Below are positions 47,175 through 55,965 of a stretch of 64,000 nucleotides of DNA, in pieces; position 1 is the first letter of the stretch; the number at the start of each line of letters is the position of its first letter. This DNA comes from Pseudomonas sputi (GTDB lineage Bacteria > Pseudomonadota > Gammaproteobacteria > Pseudomonadales > Pseudomonadaceae). The stretch spans positions 55,016-119,015 of the forward strand of contig NZ_BQHI01000014.1 in assembly GCF_021603585.1 (NCBI RefSeq). Reading direction: 5' to 3'. The notes under the pieces are model-generated. The model made no database searches. It was not told the origin of the DNA and was given only the letters and a program-made list of their open reading frames with translations. The position numbers and the translations under genes are program-made.

Positions 47175-49129
47175 TGAACAAGGCCGCTATGGATAAAGTG
47201 ACCCTACATGACGGTGAAAGCGCGAATATCGTCGCCGAAAATGTCAAGCAACTCAAAGGTATATTTCCCGAAGCCTTTGGCGATGGCTGTGTAGATTTTG
47301 AAACGCTGCGGCAATTACTGGGTGATGCCGGGGTCATTGACGAAGGTGATGAGAAGTACGGACTGAATTGGCACGGAAAAAAGAAGGCCAGACAAATAGC
47401 ACTCACACCATCTACTGGCACGCTATTGCCATGCCCAGAGGAAAGCGTTGATTGGGATACGACCAAGAATCTCTTTATCGAAGGAGACAACCTTGAGGTA
47501 TTGAAGCTCTTGCAAAAGAGCTATGCAGGCAAGGTTAAGATGATCTATATCGACCCTCCCTACAATACGGGAAAGGAATTTATTTATCCCGATAGATTTC
47601 AGGATAATCTTGACACATATCTAAAATATACAGGTCAGGTTGATGACGAGGGAGTAAAGTTTTCTAGCAATACAGAAAGCTCAGGCAGGTATCATACAAA
47701 CTGGTTGAGTATGATGTATCCAAGATTGAAGCTTGCCAAAAGTTTGTTGGCTCATGATGGAGCAATATTTATATCAATTGACGATAATGAGCTAGCTAAT
47801 CTTCAAAAGATATGCGACGAAATATTTGGAAGAGAAAACTTTCTGGGGAATGTGGCTGTAGTTAGTAATCTTAAAGGTAGGAGTGATGATAAGTATTTTG
47901 CCACGGCTCACAACTATATGGTTGCTTATTCCAAGGGAGGCTTCGTCTCTAGAGGGGTTCCGTTACCGGAAAGCTATTTAGAGGAGTATTCTGAGGTTGA
48001 TAAAAATGGCAGAAAATATCGTTTACAAGGACTAAGGAAGCGGGGCTCTGGAGCAAAGAGAGAAGATCGACCGAATATGTACTACCCGTTCTATGTCGAT
48101 CCGAAAGATGGCCAAATATCATTGGATGGCGATGATAGATTTTCTGTCAAGGTTGTGCCTAAGTTATCTGATGATTCCGACGGCCGCTGGCGATGGGGAA
48201 GGTCTACCGCTTTTGAGAGACTAGATGAGCTAGTTGCTAAACCTGTTGGAAAAGAAAAGAGATGGGATGTTTTTCAAGTCGATTATGCTGACACTAGCGA
48301 TGGTGAAAAACGTATAAAGCCAAAATCAGTTTGGATTGGCCCAGAATTCGCAAACGAAGCTGGGACTCTTGAGGTAAAAGAGCTTATTGGGAAAGGCCTT
48401 TTTGATACTCCAAAACCTGTAGCGCTTATAACCTATATACTTGAGCAGACTGTCAATGATGAAGACATTGTGTTGGATTTTTTTGCTGGCTCTGCAACAA
48501 CCGCGCACGCGGTGCTTCAGTTTAACAAAGACAATGAATCATCAGTAAGATACGTATGTGTTCAATTACCAGAAAAAGTAGACGAATCAAGTGCGGCATT
48601 CAAGGCTGGCCATTCAACTATATCAGAGATATCACTGGCAAGAATTAAGGCGGCGGCTCGGCAGATAAACTCTGATCTATCCGAGTCTTTTGGTGATAGT
48701 GGGGTTAAAGTTTTTAAGCTTGCAAATTCCAATATCAAGGCTTGGAATCCAGATCGTGCCGATCTTGAGGAAACACTGCTTTCTCATCAGGAGCATTTAA
48801 TCGAGGGACGCTCTGAGCACGATGTTCTTTATGAGCTTCTAATCAAGCGCGGTATCGATCTGGCTGTGCCAATCGAAAGCAGGAATGTATCTGGCAAAGA
48901 AGTCTACAGCATTGGCTATGGTGTATTGTTTGCGTGCCTTGATGAATCTATCATCCAGGCCGATGTTGAAAATATTGCCCAGGGAATTCTCAAATGGTAC
49001 GGAGAACTGAGTCCGTCCTCAGATACGCATGTCTTTTTCCGTGACAGTGCATTCAGTGATGACATAGCGAAGACCAACATGGCCGCCATTCTGGAACAGA
49101 ACGGTATATCCCATGTTCGCAGCTTGTAA
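47174..49129 (+). CDS. type III-like DNA methyltransferase (Mod)
   Basis: This is probably an N6-adenine methyltransferase of the beta group that marks self DNA. The 651-residue product has catalytic motif IV DPPYNTG near residue 121 and, later, the SAM-binding motif DFFAGSATTAHAVLQFN near 433. The order DPPY first and FxGxG later is the beta class. The centre, about bases 47590-48560, is markedly AT-rich and probably holds the target-recognition domain. The start ATG overlaps the DUF4391 stop; the Res gene follows after 12 bp with an AAGGAGA site. Confidence 0.88.
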   Translation: MNKAAMDKVTLHDGESANIVAENVKQLKGIFPEAFGDGCVDFETLRQLLGDAGVIDEGDEKYGLNWHGKKKARQIALTPSTGTLLPCPEESVDWDTTKNLFIEGDNLEVLKLLQKSYAGKVKMIYIDPPYNTGKEFIYPDRFQDNLDTYLKYTGQVDDEGVKFSSNTESSGRYHTNWLSMMYPRLKLAKSLLAHDGAIFISIDDNELANLQKICDEIFGRENFLGNVAVVSNLKGRSDDKYFATAHNYMVAYSKGGFVSRGVPLPESYLEEYSEVDKNGRKYRLQGLRKRGSGAKREDRPNMYYPFYVDPKDGQISLDGDDRFSVKVVPKLSDDSDGRWRWGRSTAFERLDELVAKPVGKEKRWDVFQVDYADTSDGEKRIKPKSVWIGPEFANEAGTLEVKELIGKGLFDTPKPVALITYILEQTVNDEDIVLDFFAGSATTAHAVLQFNKDNESSVRYVCVQLPEKVDESSAAFKAGHSTISEISLARIKAAARQINSDLSESFGDSGVKVFKLANSNIKAWNPDRADLEETLLSHQEHLIEGRSEHDVLYELLIKRGIDLAVPIESRNVSGKEVYSIGYGVLFACLDESIIQADVENIAQGILKWYGELSPSSDTHVFFRDSAFSDDIAKTNMAAILEQNGISHVRSL

Positions 49130-49141
49130 GGAGAGTCACTG

Positions 49142-52100
49142 ATGAAGCTGCATTTTGAAGACAATCTTGACTATCAGATGGCGGCAATAGAGTCCGTCGT
49201 CAGCCTTTTTAAAGGGCAGGAAATCTCGCGCTCGGAATTCACGGTAACCTATCGTCCTGAATCCGGGCCGCAGTCCTCACTTGGTCTGGCGGAAAATGAA
49301 CTTGGTGTTGGCAACCGCCTGCAACTGGTTGATGAAGAACTTCTCGACAATTTGCATGCGATCCAGCTCGCCAATGGTCTACGCCCTGCTGGTAATCTCG
49401 CCAGCGGCGATTTTACGGTAGAAATGGAAACGGGCACAGGTAAAACCTATGTTTATCTGCGCACGATATTTGAACTGAATAAGAATTACGGCTTTACAAA
49501 GTTTGTAATTGTCGTGCCTTCTGTTGCGATTAAAGAAGGCACGAATAAAACCCTTAAGATTACACGCGACCACTTCGAGAATCTGTATCCCAAGGCGAAA
49601 GGCTACGAGTATTTCCTGTACGACTCATCTAAGCCTGGGCAAGTGCGTAGTTTCGCCACCAGCTCCAATATCCAAATCATGGTGACGACTGTTGGTGCTA
49701 TCAACAAAAAGGACGTCAACAATCTCTATAAAGAGCATGAAAATACAGGCGGCGAAAAGCCTATCGACCTGATCAAGGCCACTAGCCCGATCATTATTGT
49801 GGACGAACCACAAAGCGTGGACGGTGGCCTGCAAGGACAGGGCAAGAAGGCTCTGGATGCCATGAGCCCACTCTGCACCCTGCGCTATTCAGCGACGCAC
49901 GTCGATAAGCACCACATGGTTTATCGTCTCGATGCAGTCGATGCCTATGACCAGGGCTTGGTCAAACAGATCGAGGTTGCCTCCCTCCAAATCGAGGGTG
50001 GAAACAACAAGCCTTATATAAAGCTCGAATCCACCCATAACCGTAAAGGTTCGATCACTGCAAAAATAGAAATCGATGTGCAGCGTGGAAAGAAAATCAG
50101 CCGCGAGACACTGACGGTTGAAGATGGTGACGATCTGGAGCAGATTGCTAATCGTGCCATTTATGAAAACATGCAGGTTGGAACCATCACCTGCGGCAAG
50201 GATAACGAGTCAATCCAGATCAAAGGTCCGGGCATTGATCAGGTTTTGAGTTCCGGCGAAGCCATTGGGGCTGTGAGTCCGGATGAAATCAAGCGCCTGA
50301 TGATCCGGCGCACGATCAAGGAGCATCTAGATAAGGAGCTGACCTTCGCTGCCAACAAGCAGCCTATTAAGGTCTTGAGTCTGTTCTTTATCGATAGCGT
50401 TGAGCATTACCGCCAGTACGACGAAGACGGAAACGCAGTCAAAGGCAAATATGCCACGATGTTTGAAGAGGAATATACCAAGCTCGCGAAGTCCAGCGAC
50501 TACCAAAGCCTCTTCAATGAAATTGATCTGGAAACAAATGCTTCCGAAGTCCATAACGGCTATTTTTCCATCGATAAGAAGGAAAGGCTTGTCGATACTG
50601 CGGAAAATAACCAGGCAGGTCGTGATAACTCTGAGCGTGCCTATAACCTGATTATGCAGGAGAAGGAAAAGCTGTTGAGCTTTGATACCAAGCTCAAATT
50701 CATTTTCTCCCACTCTGCCCTGAAAGAAGGCTGGGATAACCCAAACGTATTCCAGATTTGCGCGCTGCGCGATATGGGGTCGGAGCGTGAGCGCCGCCAG
50801 ACAATCGGTCGGGGCTTGCGTCTCTGTGTCAACCAGGACGGGCAGCGCCTGCGCGGGTCTGACATCAACACGCTGACTGTCATTGCCACCGAGAGCTATG
50901 AAGAGTTTGCCGAAAATCTTCAGAGGGAAATTGAAGAAGATACCGGCATCCGCTTTGGTATTGTTGAATCTCACCAGTTTGCGACGGTGTTGATTGTCAA
51001 CGACAAGGGCGAGGCGGCACCGCTGGGTGTAGGACAGTCCGACAAAATCTGGAAATTCCTGAAAAGCGAAGATTTTGTTGACGCTAAGGGCAAGGTTCAG
51101 GACAGCCTTCGTACGGCTTTGAAAGACGGCAGTTTCAAGCTGCCGGACGATATCAGGGCCGAGCTTGGTAGCAAAGCGGATGTCGCCGAAGAAGACATCC
51201 AGGGCATTCTTAAGAAGCTCGCTGGCAAACTCGATATCAAAAATGCGGATGACCGCAGAATTATTCGCACCCGAGAGGCCGTTCTTCAGAGCGAAGAATT
51301 CAAGGCTCTTTGGGAGCGTATCAAGTATAAAACCACATACCGTGTGGACTTCAACAACGACAAGCTTATCGCCGATTGTGCCAAGGCAATTCTGGACTGC
51401 CCGCCCATCACCAAAACCAGGGCGCAATTCCGGAAGGCTGACATTGCGATAGGCAAAGGCGGCGTTACGGCGGAAGAGACTGACGTCTCCCGTTTCACAA
51501 CGATCCATGAGGATGACATTGAGCTTCCTGACATTATCACGGACTTGCAGGACAAGACGCAGCTAACCCGCAGCAGTATCGTCAAGATTCTCACTGAGAG
51601 CCGCCGTCTGCAGGACTTTGCCCGTAATCCGCAGCAGTTCATTGACTATGCCTCGGAGGCCATTAACCGTACCAAGCGGTTGGCCCTGGTCGATGGTATT
51701 AAGTACAGCAAAATTGGCGATGAACACTTCTACGCGCAGGAACTTTTCCAGCAGGAAGAGTTGAAAGGCTATTTGAAAAACACCCTCGAAACACAGAAGT
51801 CTGTCTATACGCATGTCGTTTATGACTCGGCAGGTGTAGAGAAGACCTTCGCCGAAGACCTGGAAAAGAACGAAGCCGTAAAGGTGTACGCGAAGCTGCC
51901 ATCCTGGTTCAAAATTCCAACACCGCTGGGCACCTATAACCCGGACTGGGCGGTTGTCGTCGATGATGAAGGCAAGGAAAAACTGTACTTCGTGGTAGAA
52001 ACCAAAGGCAGCACCTGGTGGGGCGATCTACGCCATGTCGAGGGCGCTAAAATTCAATGCGGCGAAAAGCATTTTGAAGAAATTGCCAGCGGCGATAACC

Positions 52101-52156
52101 CGGCCCAGTATATCAAGGCTATGGATATTGGCGGCATGCTGAAATATACGGAATAG
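49142..52156 (+). CDS. type III-like restriction helicase-nuclease (Res)
   Basis: This 1004-residue superfamily 2 ATPase with a nuclease end is the restriction subunit partner of Mod. Motif I is METGTGKTYVYLR near residue 98, motif II IIIVDEPQSVDG near 219, motif III YSATH, and motif VI RERRQTIGRGLRLC near 546. The C-terminus has the PD-(D/E)XK pattern NPDWAVVV then FVVETKGSTWW near residues 938-965. Together with Mod it should restrict unmodified DNA. It lies 15 bp before the GHKL gene and has a good ribosome-binding site. Confidence 0.88.
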   Translation: MKLHFEDNLDYQMAAIESVVSLFKGQEISRSEFTVTYRPESGPQSSLGLAENELGVGNRLQLVDEELLDNLHAIQLANGLRPAGNLASGDFTVEMETGTGKTYVYLRTIFELNKNYGFTKFVIVVPSVAIKEGTNKTLKITRDHFENLYPKAKGYEYFLYDSSKPGQVRSFATSSNIQIMVTTVGAINKKDVNNLYKEHENTGGEKPIDLIKATSPIIIVDEPQSVDGGLQGQGKKALDAMSPLCTLRYSATHVDKHHMVYRLDAVDAYDQGLVKQIEVASLQIEGGNNKPYIKLESTHNRKGSITAKIEIDVQRGKKISRETLTVEDGDDLEQIANRAIYENMQVGTITCGKDNESIQIKGPGIDQVLSSGEAIGAVSPDEIKRLMIRRTIKEHLDKELTFAANKQPIKVLSLFFIDSVEHYRQYDEDGNAVKGKYATMFEEEYTKLAKSSDYQSLFNEIDLETNASEVHNGYFSIDKKERLVDTAENNQAGRDNSERAYNLIMQEKEKLLSFDTKLKFIFSHSALKEGWDNPNVFQICALRDMGSERERRQTIGRGLRLCVNQDGQRLRGSDINTLTVIATESYEEFAENLQREIEEDTGIRFGIVESHQFATVLIVNDKGEAAPLGVGQSDKIWKFLKSEDFVDAKGKVQDSLRTALKDGSFKLPDDIRAELGSKADVAEEDIQGILKKLAGKLDIKNADDRRIIRTREAVLQSEEFKALWERIKYKTTYRVDFNNDKLIADCAKAILDCPPITKTRAQFRKADIAIGKGGVTAEETDVSRFTTIHEDDIELPDIITDLQDKTQLTRSSIVKILTESRRLQDFARNPQQFIDYASEAINRTKRLALVDGIKYSKIGDEHFYAQELFQQEELKGYLKNTLETQKSVYTHVVYDSAGVEKTFAEDLEKNEAVKVYAKLPSWFKIPTPLGTYNPDWAVVVDDEGKEKLYFVVETKGSTWWGDLRHVEGAKIQCGEKHFEEIASGDNPAQYIKAMDIGGMLKYTE

Positions 52157-52171
52157 AGGGAGGGGCATACG

Positions 52172-54175
52172 ATGAGCAATGTAAATATAAAGAGAGCTGT
52201 CGAAAATATAAAATCTGGAACCACTGCTTATACTCCAATAATCGAAGTCATTGTAAATTCTATTCAGGCAATAGAAGCAAAAGCTGAGAACAGTGGGAAA
52301 ATAAAAATCGTAGTAGAACGCTCAGATCAGGGGGAGCTTGACGGTTCACTGCCCGCCATAGAGAATTTTGAAATATCAGACAATGGAATAGGCTTTACTC
52401 CTGAGAATAGAGAGTCCTTTGACACTCTTTATTCGGATCATAAAATGCTCGACGGCGGCAAAGGTTTTGGAAGGTTTATTTGCCTTAAGTATTTTGAAAA
52501 CCTGCACGTCGATAGTATCTACCAGGATGGTAGCTATTTTAAGAAGCGTAGTTTTTCAATGGGGAAGTCAAACGATATAATCGTAAATGAAAAAATAGTT
52601 GCTTCGGCTATTGAAAAGACGGGGGCAAGAATCAGACTTTCCTCGGTAAAAGATGGAAAATTTACAGATAAAAAGATAACAACGATTGCCAGAAATCTTG
52701 TTGAAAAGCTGTTGCCGTACTTTATTACGGATGGATATTTTTGTCCTGAGATAACTATAGAGGAGGCGGACGGCTCAGGTTCTATAGTGTTAAATGAGTT
52801 CATAAGCAATGAGCTTTCCGGTGTAATTAAAGAAGTTTTAGTGCCCAATAGTAAGCTCTCTCTAAAGGGCGTTATAAAAAATCAAGAATTCTCTGTTAGA
52901 GTTTTCAAGCTGTACTCTCCTAAAAGTCAGCGCAGTAAAATAAGCTTAGTCGCTCACAAGAGGGAAGTTACAGAAACCCCGATTCATAGCTATATTCCAG
53001 AATTCATAGAAGAGTTCTACGATAAAGACTCGACCGGCCAGTCTAATCGCGAACGAAATTTTATTATCAAAGCGTATGTTTTTGGTGAGTATTTAGATGG
53101 GAATGTGACCTTAGAGCGTGGTGGGTTTAACTTCCAAAAGGATAACGATGTTCTGCTTGGGATTTCCCAAGGTGAAATAGAGAAGGCAGCGGCGCAAGTT
53201 GCCATTCAAGCAGTCGGCGAAGATATACATGCTCGGCAGGATCGTAAATCCGAGCGAGTTAAATCCTATGTTGAAGAAGAAGCTCCTTGGCACCGAAATA
53301 TTCTAAAAAGTATTGATTTGTCAGCCATGCCCTACAACGCGCCTCCAGCCGAAATTGAGTCATTACTACAGAAAGAAAAATATGAACGCGAGGTGACAAT
53401 TAGGCGTGAGGTGGTGCAGCTTTTGGAAAAGGGGAGCATTGAAGAGCTAAAGGAAAATGTTACTAGAATTGTTAGCAAGATATCAGAGAGCAGTAAAAAT
53501 GACTTAATTCACTACATTGCCTTGAGGCGGAATGTATTGGATGTTTTCAGGAAAAGCCTTGAAGTTGATCCGGATGGTAAATACTCCTCGGAAGGAGCTG
53601 TTCATGACATTATTTTTCCAAGGAAAAGTGATAGTGAAAAGGCTTCCTTTGAAGAGCATAATCTATGGATTATTGATGAGCGATTGAATTTCACAAACTA
53701 TGTTTCATCCGACTTACCTCTCGGTGGTGGGAATATTGATAGGCCGGACTTGATTGTCTATGATAGGCGCGTGTTATTTAGAGGGGATAATGAAGTAGGA
53801 AATCCGGTAACTATATTTGAGTTTAAAAAGCCGCAGAGGGATGATTTTGTTAATCCTTCGTCTTCAGAAGATCCAGTTCAGCAGATAGTTCGGTATGTTA
53901 ACCGTATAAGAGACGGCGAATATAAAACTCCTCAGGGGCGGAAAATACTTGTCGCTGAAAATACCCCATTTTATGGGTATGTTGTTTGTGACATTACGCC
54001 GAAAGTTGAGAAATGGTTAGAGCGAGAAAAAGACTTTAAACCTATGCCAGATCGTCTGGGCTGGTTTCAATGGCAGGGAAATATCAACCTGTACATAGAG
54101 GTTTTGAGCTGGGACAAAGTCCTTAAAGATGCTGACATACGCAATAAAGTGTTTTTCCACAAGCTTGGAATCTGA
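52172..54175 (+). CDS. GHKL ATPase with C-terminal PD-(D/E)XK-like domain
   Basis: This 667-residue protein has an N-terminal Hsp90/MutL/histidine-kinase-type ATPase: EVIVNSIQAIEA near residue 24 (N box), ISDNGIGFTP near 69 (G1) and DGGKGFGRF near 95 (G2). A helical middle follows. Near residues 525-560 the pattern RPDLIVYDRR then VTIFEFKKPQRDD reads as the D...ExK core of a PD-(D/E)XK nuclease. The gene is the last of the operon, with GAGGGAGGGG before ATG 52172. It is very AT-rich compared with the first helicase gene. An ATP-switched nuclease sensor is my inference. Confidence 0.78.
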   Translation: MSNVNIKRAVENIKSGTTAYTPIIEVIVNSIQAIEAKAENSGKIKIVVERSDQGELDGSLPAIENFEISDNGIGFTPENRESFDTLYSDHKMLDGGKGFGRFICLKYFENLHVDSIYQDGSYFKKRSFSMGKSNDIIVNEKIVASAIEKTGARIRLSSVKDGKFTDKKITTIARNLVEKLLPYFITDGYFCPEITIEEADGSGSIVLNEFISNELSGVIKEVLVPNSKLSLKGVIKNQEFSVRVFKLYSPKSQRSKISLVAHKREVTETPIHSYIPEFIEEFYDKDSTGQSNRERNFIIKAYVFGEYLDGNVTLERGGFNFQKDNDVLLGISQGEIEKAAAQVAIQAVGEDIHARQDRKSERVKSYVEEEAPWHRNILKSIDLSAMPYNAPPAEIESLLQKEKYEREVTIRREVVQLLEKGSIEELKENVTRIVSKISESSKNDLIHYIALRRNVLDVFRKSLEVDPDGKYSSEGAVHDIIFPRKSDSEKASFEEHNLWIIDERLNFTNYVSSDLPLGGGNIDRPDLIVYDRRVLFRGDNEVGNPVTIFEFKKPQRDDFVNPSSSEDPVQQIVRYVNRIRDGEYKTPQGRKILVAENTPFYGYVVCDITPKVEKWLEREKDFKPMPDRLGWFQWQGNINLYIEVLSWDKVLKDADIRNKVFFHKLGI

Positions 54176-54180
54176 TCTGC

Positions 54181-54224
54181 TGATTTTTTAGTCGGTTTTA
54201 GTCGGTTTTAGTCGGCTTTAGTGG
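54181..54224 (+). repeat. 10-bp tandem repeat after the GHKL gene
   Basis: The unit GTCGGTTTTA begins at 54191 and recurs at 54201 and, with one change, at 54211; partial units lie on both sides. It fills most of the gap between the operon and the next gene. A binding site or slippage product is possible. Confidence 0.75.
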
Positions 54225-54276
54225 AGAGACCGGTAGGTTTGCGAGATTTTTAAATTAAATATCCAGGACTAATACC

Positions 54277-55284
54277 ATGGGCGAATCCCCTTTTCAGACA
54301 TATGCCGATTTATTGATTAACGGGCGTGATGTTTCAGCGCAGTATTTGCAATCGTTCGTCTTGTCGATGCACGACGGCTATAATTACACATTTTCTGCCA
54401 ATGAGTTATCCAGCCTCACTGAGGCTCACTTTTCCATTTTTGTAGAGTTGGCGAAATATTTCCGGTCTGAGGGGAGAGAAGATCTCCACTTCAAGGAAGT
54501 TTGCCGACAAATGATCGAGCGGCGGCCTGACTACACGCAGGAACCCGTTGGTTTGTACCCGTTTCCAGATCCGGAGTTCGTTTTTGTACCCGATCAGGCC
54601 GACCTTTCCGAGCATCTGCACCCATTGTTCGGTATCAATCTGGATATTGTGAATCCGGAATGGTCAGGTTCTTTATTCATGCTCAGCCCTTTGGAGCCCA
54701 CCGAGCACCATCTTGTTGGCGCTGCAACAGAAGATACTGATTATCACTCGGCGTTGCTTCATACGAACTGGATCGGATTCAAGGTCGAGAATGGGCGTTA
54801 CCGTCTCATGGGAGATCCTCGTTATTTCTTTCTCCATGACGATAATGAAAATCTACCTGACCCTTATCCAGAAGCTCGCTCCGAACTGGTTGATTATTAC
54901 AAGCAGCAAAATGCCGCTTTTGCAGCAGCCCGTGAGGAATACAAACGAACAGGTCGCCTTTTTTGGCCGGACGGGCTTGTGCAGGGTCAGCAGTTGGATG
55001 ACAGGGATAGGCGTACATTTGTCGAGCAAATCGGCGGCGATGTGGATTTGGACCACGTGTGGGGGGGTAGTATGTCATTGTACATTTCCGAATCCATGCA
55101 TAACGGTATCACGCCCGTTTATCCCCGAAGCCCTGCTGGTAATCCCTTCTTTCATGTAGCAAGTGTGCCTGCTTATCACTATCAACAAATGGGTGCTGAC
55201 AAAATAATCATGTTCTATGAACCCGTTGAGCAACTGGTTTTATTCACCTTCCATTGGGAACGGTTTCCTGGTTCAGAATTTTGA
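54277..55284 (+). CDS. unknown 335-residue protein
   Basis: I do not recognise this soluble, acidic protein. It has many aromatic residues and prolines: YSLQ-free N-terminal helices, then YPFPDPEFVFVPDQADLS, LFMLSPLEPTEHHLVG and a C-terminal FYEPVEQLVLFTFHWE. No signal peptide, membrane segment or nucleotide-binding motif is visible. It lies 101 bp after the defence operon with its own start region, and the tandem repeat lies between. It could be an accessory defence gene or separate cargo; nothing in the sequence decides this. Confidence 0.65.
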   Translation: MGESPFQTYADLLINGRDVSAQYLQSFVLSMHDGYNYTFSANELSSLTEAHFSIFVELAKYFRSEGREDLHFKEVCRQMIERRPDYTQEPVGLYPFPDPEFVFVPDQADLSEHLHPLFGINLDIVNPEWSGSLFMLSPLEPTEHHLVGAATEDTDYHSALLHTNWIGFKVENGRYRLMGDPRYFFLHDDNENLPDPYPEARSELVDYYKQQNAAFAAAREEYKRTGRLFWPDGLVQGQQLDDRDRRTFVEQIGGDVDLDHVWGGSMSLYISESMHNGITPVYPRSPAGNPFFHVASVPAYHYQQMGADKIIMFYEPVEQLVLFTFHWERFPGSEF

Positions 55285-55378
55285 ATGGTTGCCGAGCCTT
55301 GCGCGGCAATTAATCGCCCCGTGCAAGATCAGGACAGGCTTTGCTATATTCGAGCGCGCCCTACCAGGAGTTAAAACA

Positions 55379-55741
55379 GTGTCAAAATTGGCGGAATTTC
55401 GAGCTGCTGAGCGCGCGCTCCAGGAGCAACTTGCTCAACTGGAAGCGCTGAAAACCAATGTGGGCTTAAAGAAAGAAATCGAGTTCGAAGAAAAACTGAC
55501 GAGCCTGATGCAGTCCTATGGCAAGGGTTTAAAGGACGTCATTGCCATCCTTGATCCTGCCCCGGCTAGCCGCAAGCAGGAGAAGGCCGTTGGCGCGCAT
55601 CGGCGTCCGCGTGTATTGAAGCGCTACAAGAATCCTCACAGCGGCGAAGTGGTGGAAACCAAGGGCGGCAATCACCGCGTCTTGAAAGAGTGGAAAGCCC
55701 AGTACGGTGCCGCCACCGTGGAGGCCTGGCTCCAGGCCTGA
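55379..55741 (+). CDS. MvaT/H-NS-like xenogeneic silencer
   Basis: The 120-residue protein is of the MvaT family, the Pseudomonas version of H-NS, which coats AT-rich DNA and silences acquired genes. The N-terminal half is a coiled-coil dimerisation region (FRAAERALQEQLAQLEAL). The C-terminal DNA-binding part RYKNPHSGEVVETKGGNHR is the MvaT signature. The start is GTG 55379, with AGGAG eight bases upstream. Mobile elements often carry such a gene so as not to disturb the host's own silencer pool. It may control the AT-rich genes upstream. Confidence 0.9.
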   Translation: MSKLAEFRAAERALQEQLAQLEALKTNVGLKKEIEFEEKLTSLMQSYGKGLKDVIAILDPAPASRKQEKAVGAHRRPRVLKRYKNPHSGEVVETKGGNHRVLKEWKAQYGAATVEAWLQA

Positions 55742-55785
55742 TTGGCAATCCGGAGCGGGCTTTTATGCCTGCTCCGAATGAGGGC

Positions 55786-55965
55786 TCAAGGGTGCAACGC
55801 TCTTGCGCTCATCACGCGGCGGATGTTCGCCAGCGAGGCGAGGGCACTCAGGCGTTCCTGACTTGTCCGGTCAGCACGAGCGGCTTCATTGAAGGCCTCG
55901 CGGTACAGCGCGCGCAGTTCGTGCTCAGGTTTTGCAGCCAGTTCAAAGATCGTCAGCAGTTTCAT
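55786..55965 (-). CDS. small element-borne protein
   Basis: The 59-residue helical protein (KLLTIFELAAKPEHELRALY, then AARADRTSQERLSALASL) resembles small proteins common on proteobacterial integrative elements, for which I know no function. A perfect AGGAG site sits seven bases before ATG 55965. The longer frame to 56208 crosses non-coding-looking sequence. It is convergent with the MvaT-like gene. Confidence 0.7.
   Translation of the reverse strand: MKLLTIFELAAKPEHELRALYREAFNEAARADRTSQERLSALASLANIRRVMSARALHP

Noticed and set aside
54181-54224. CRISPR array
   Set aside because: Units of 10 bp with no spacers and no cas genes; it is a simple tandem repeat.
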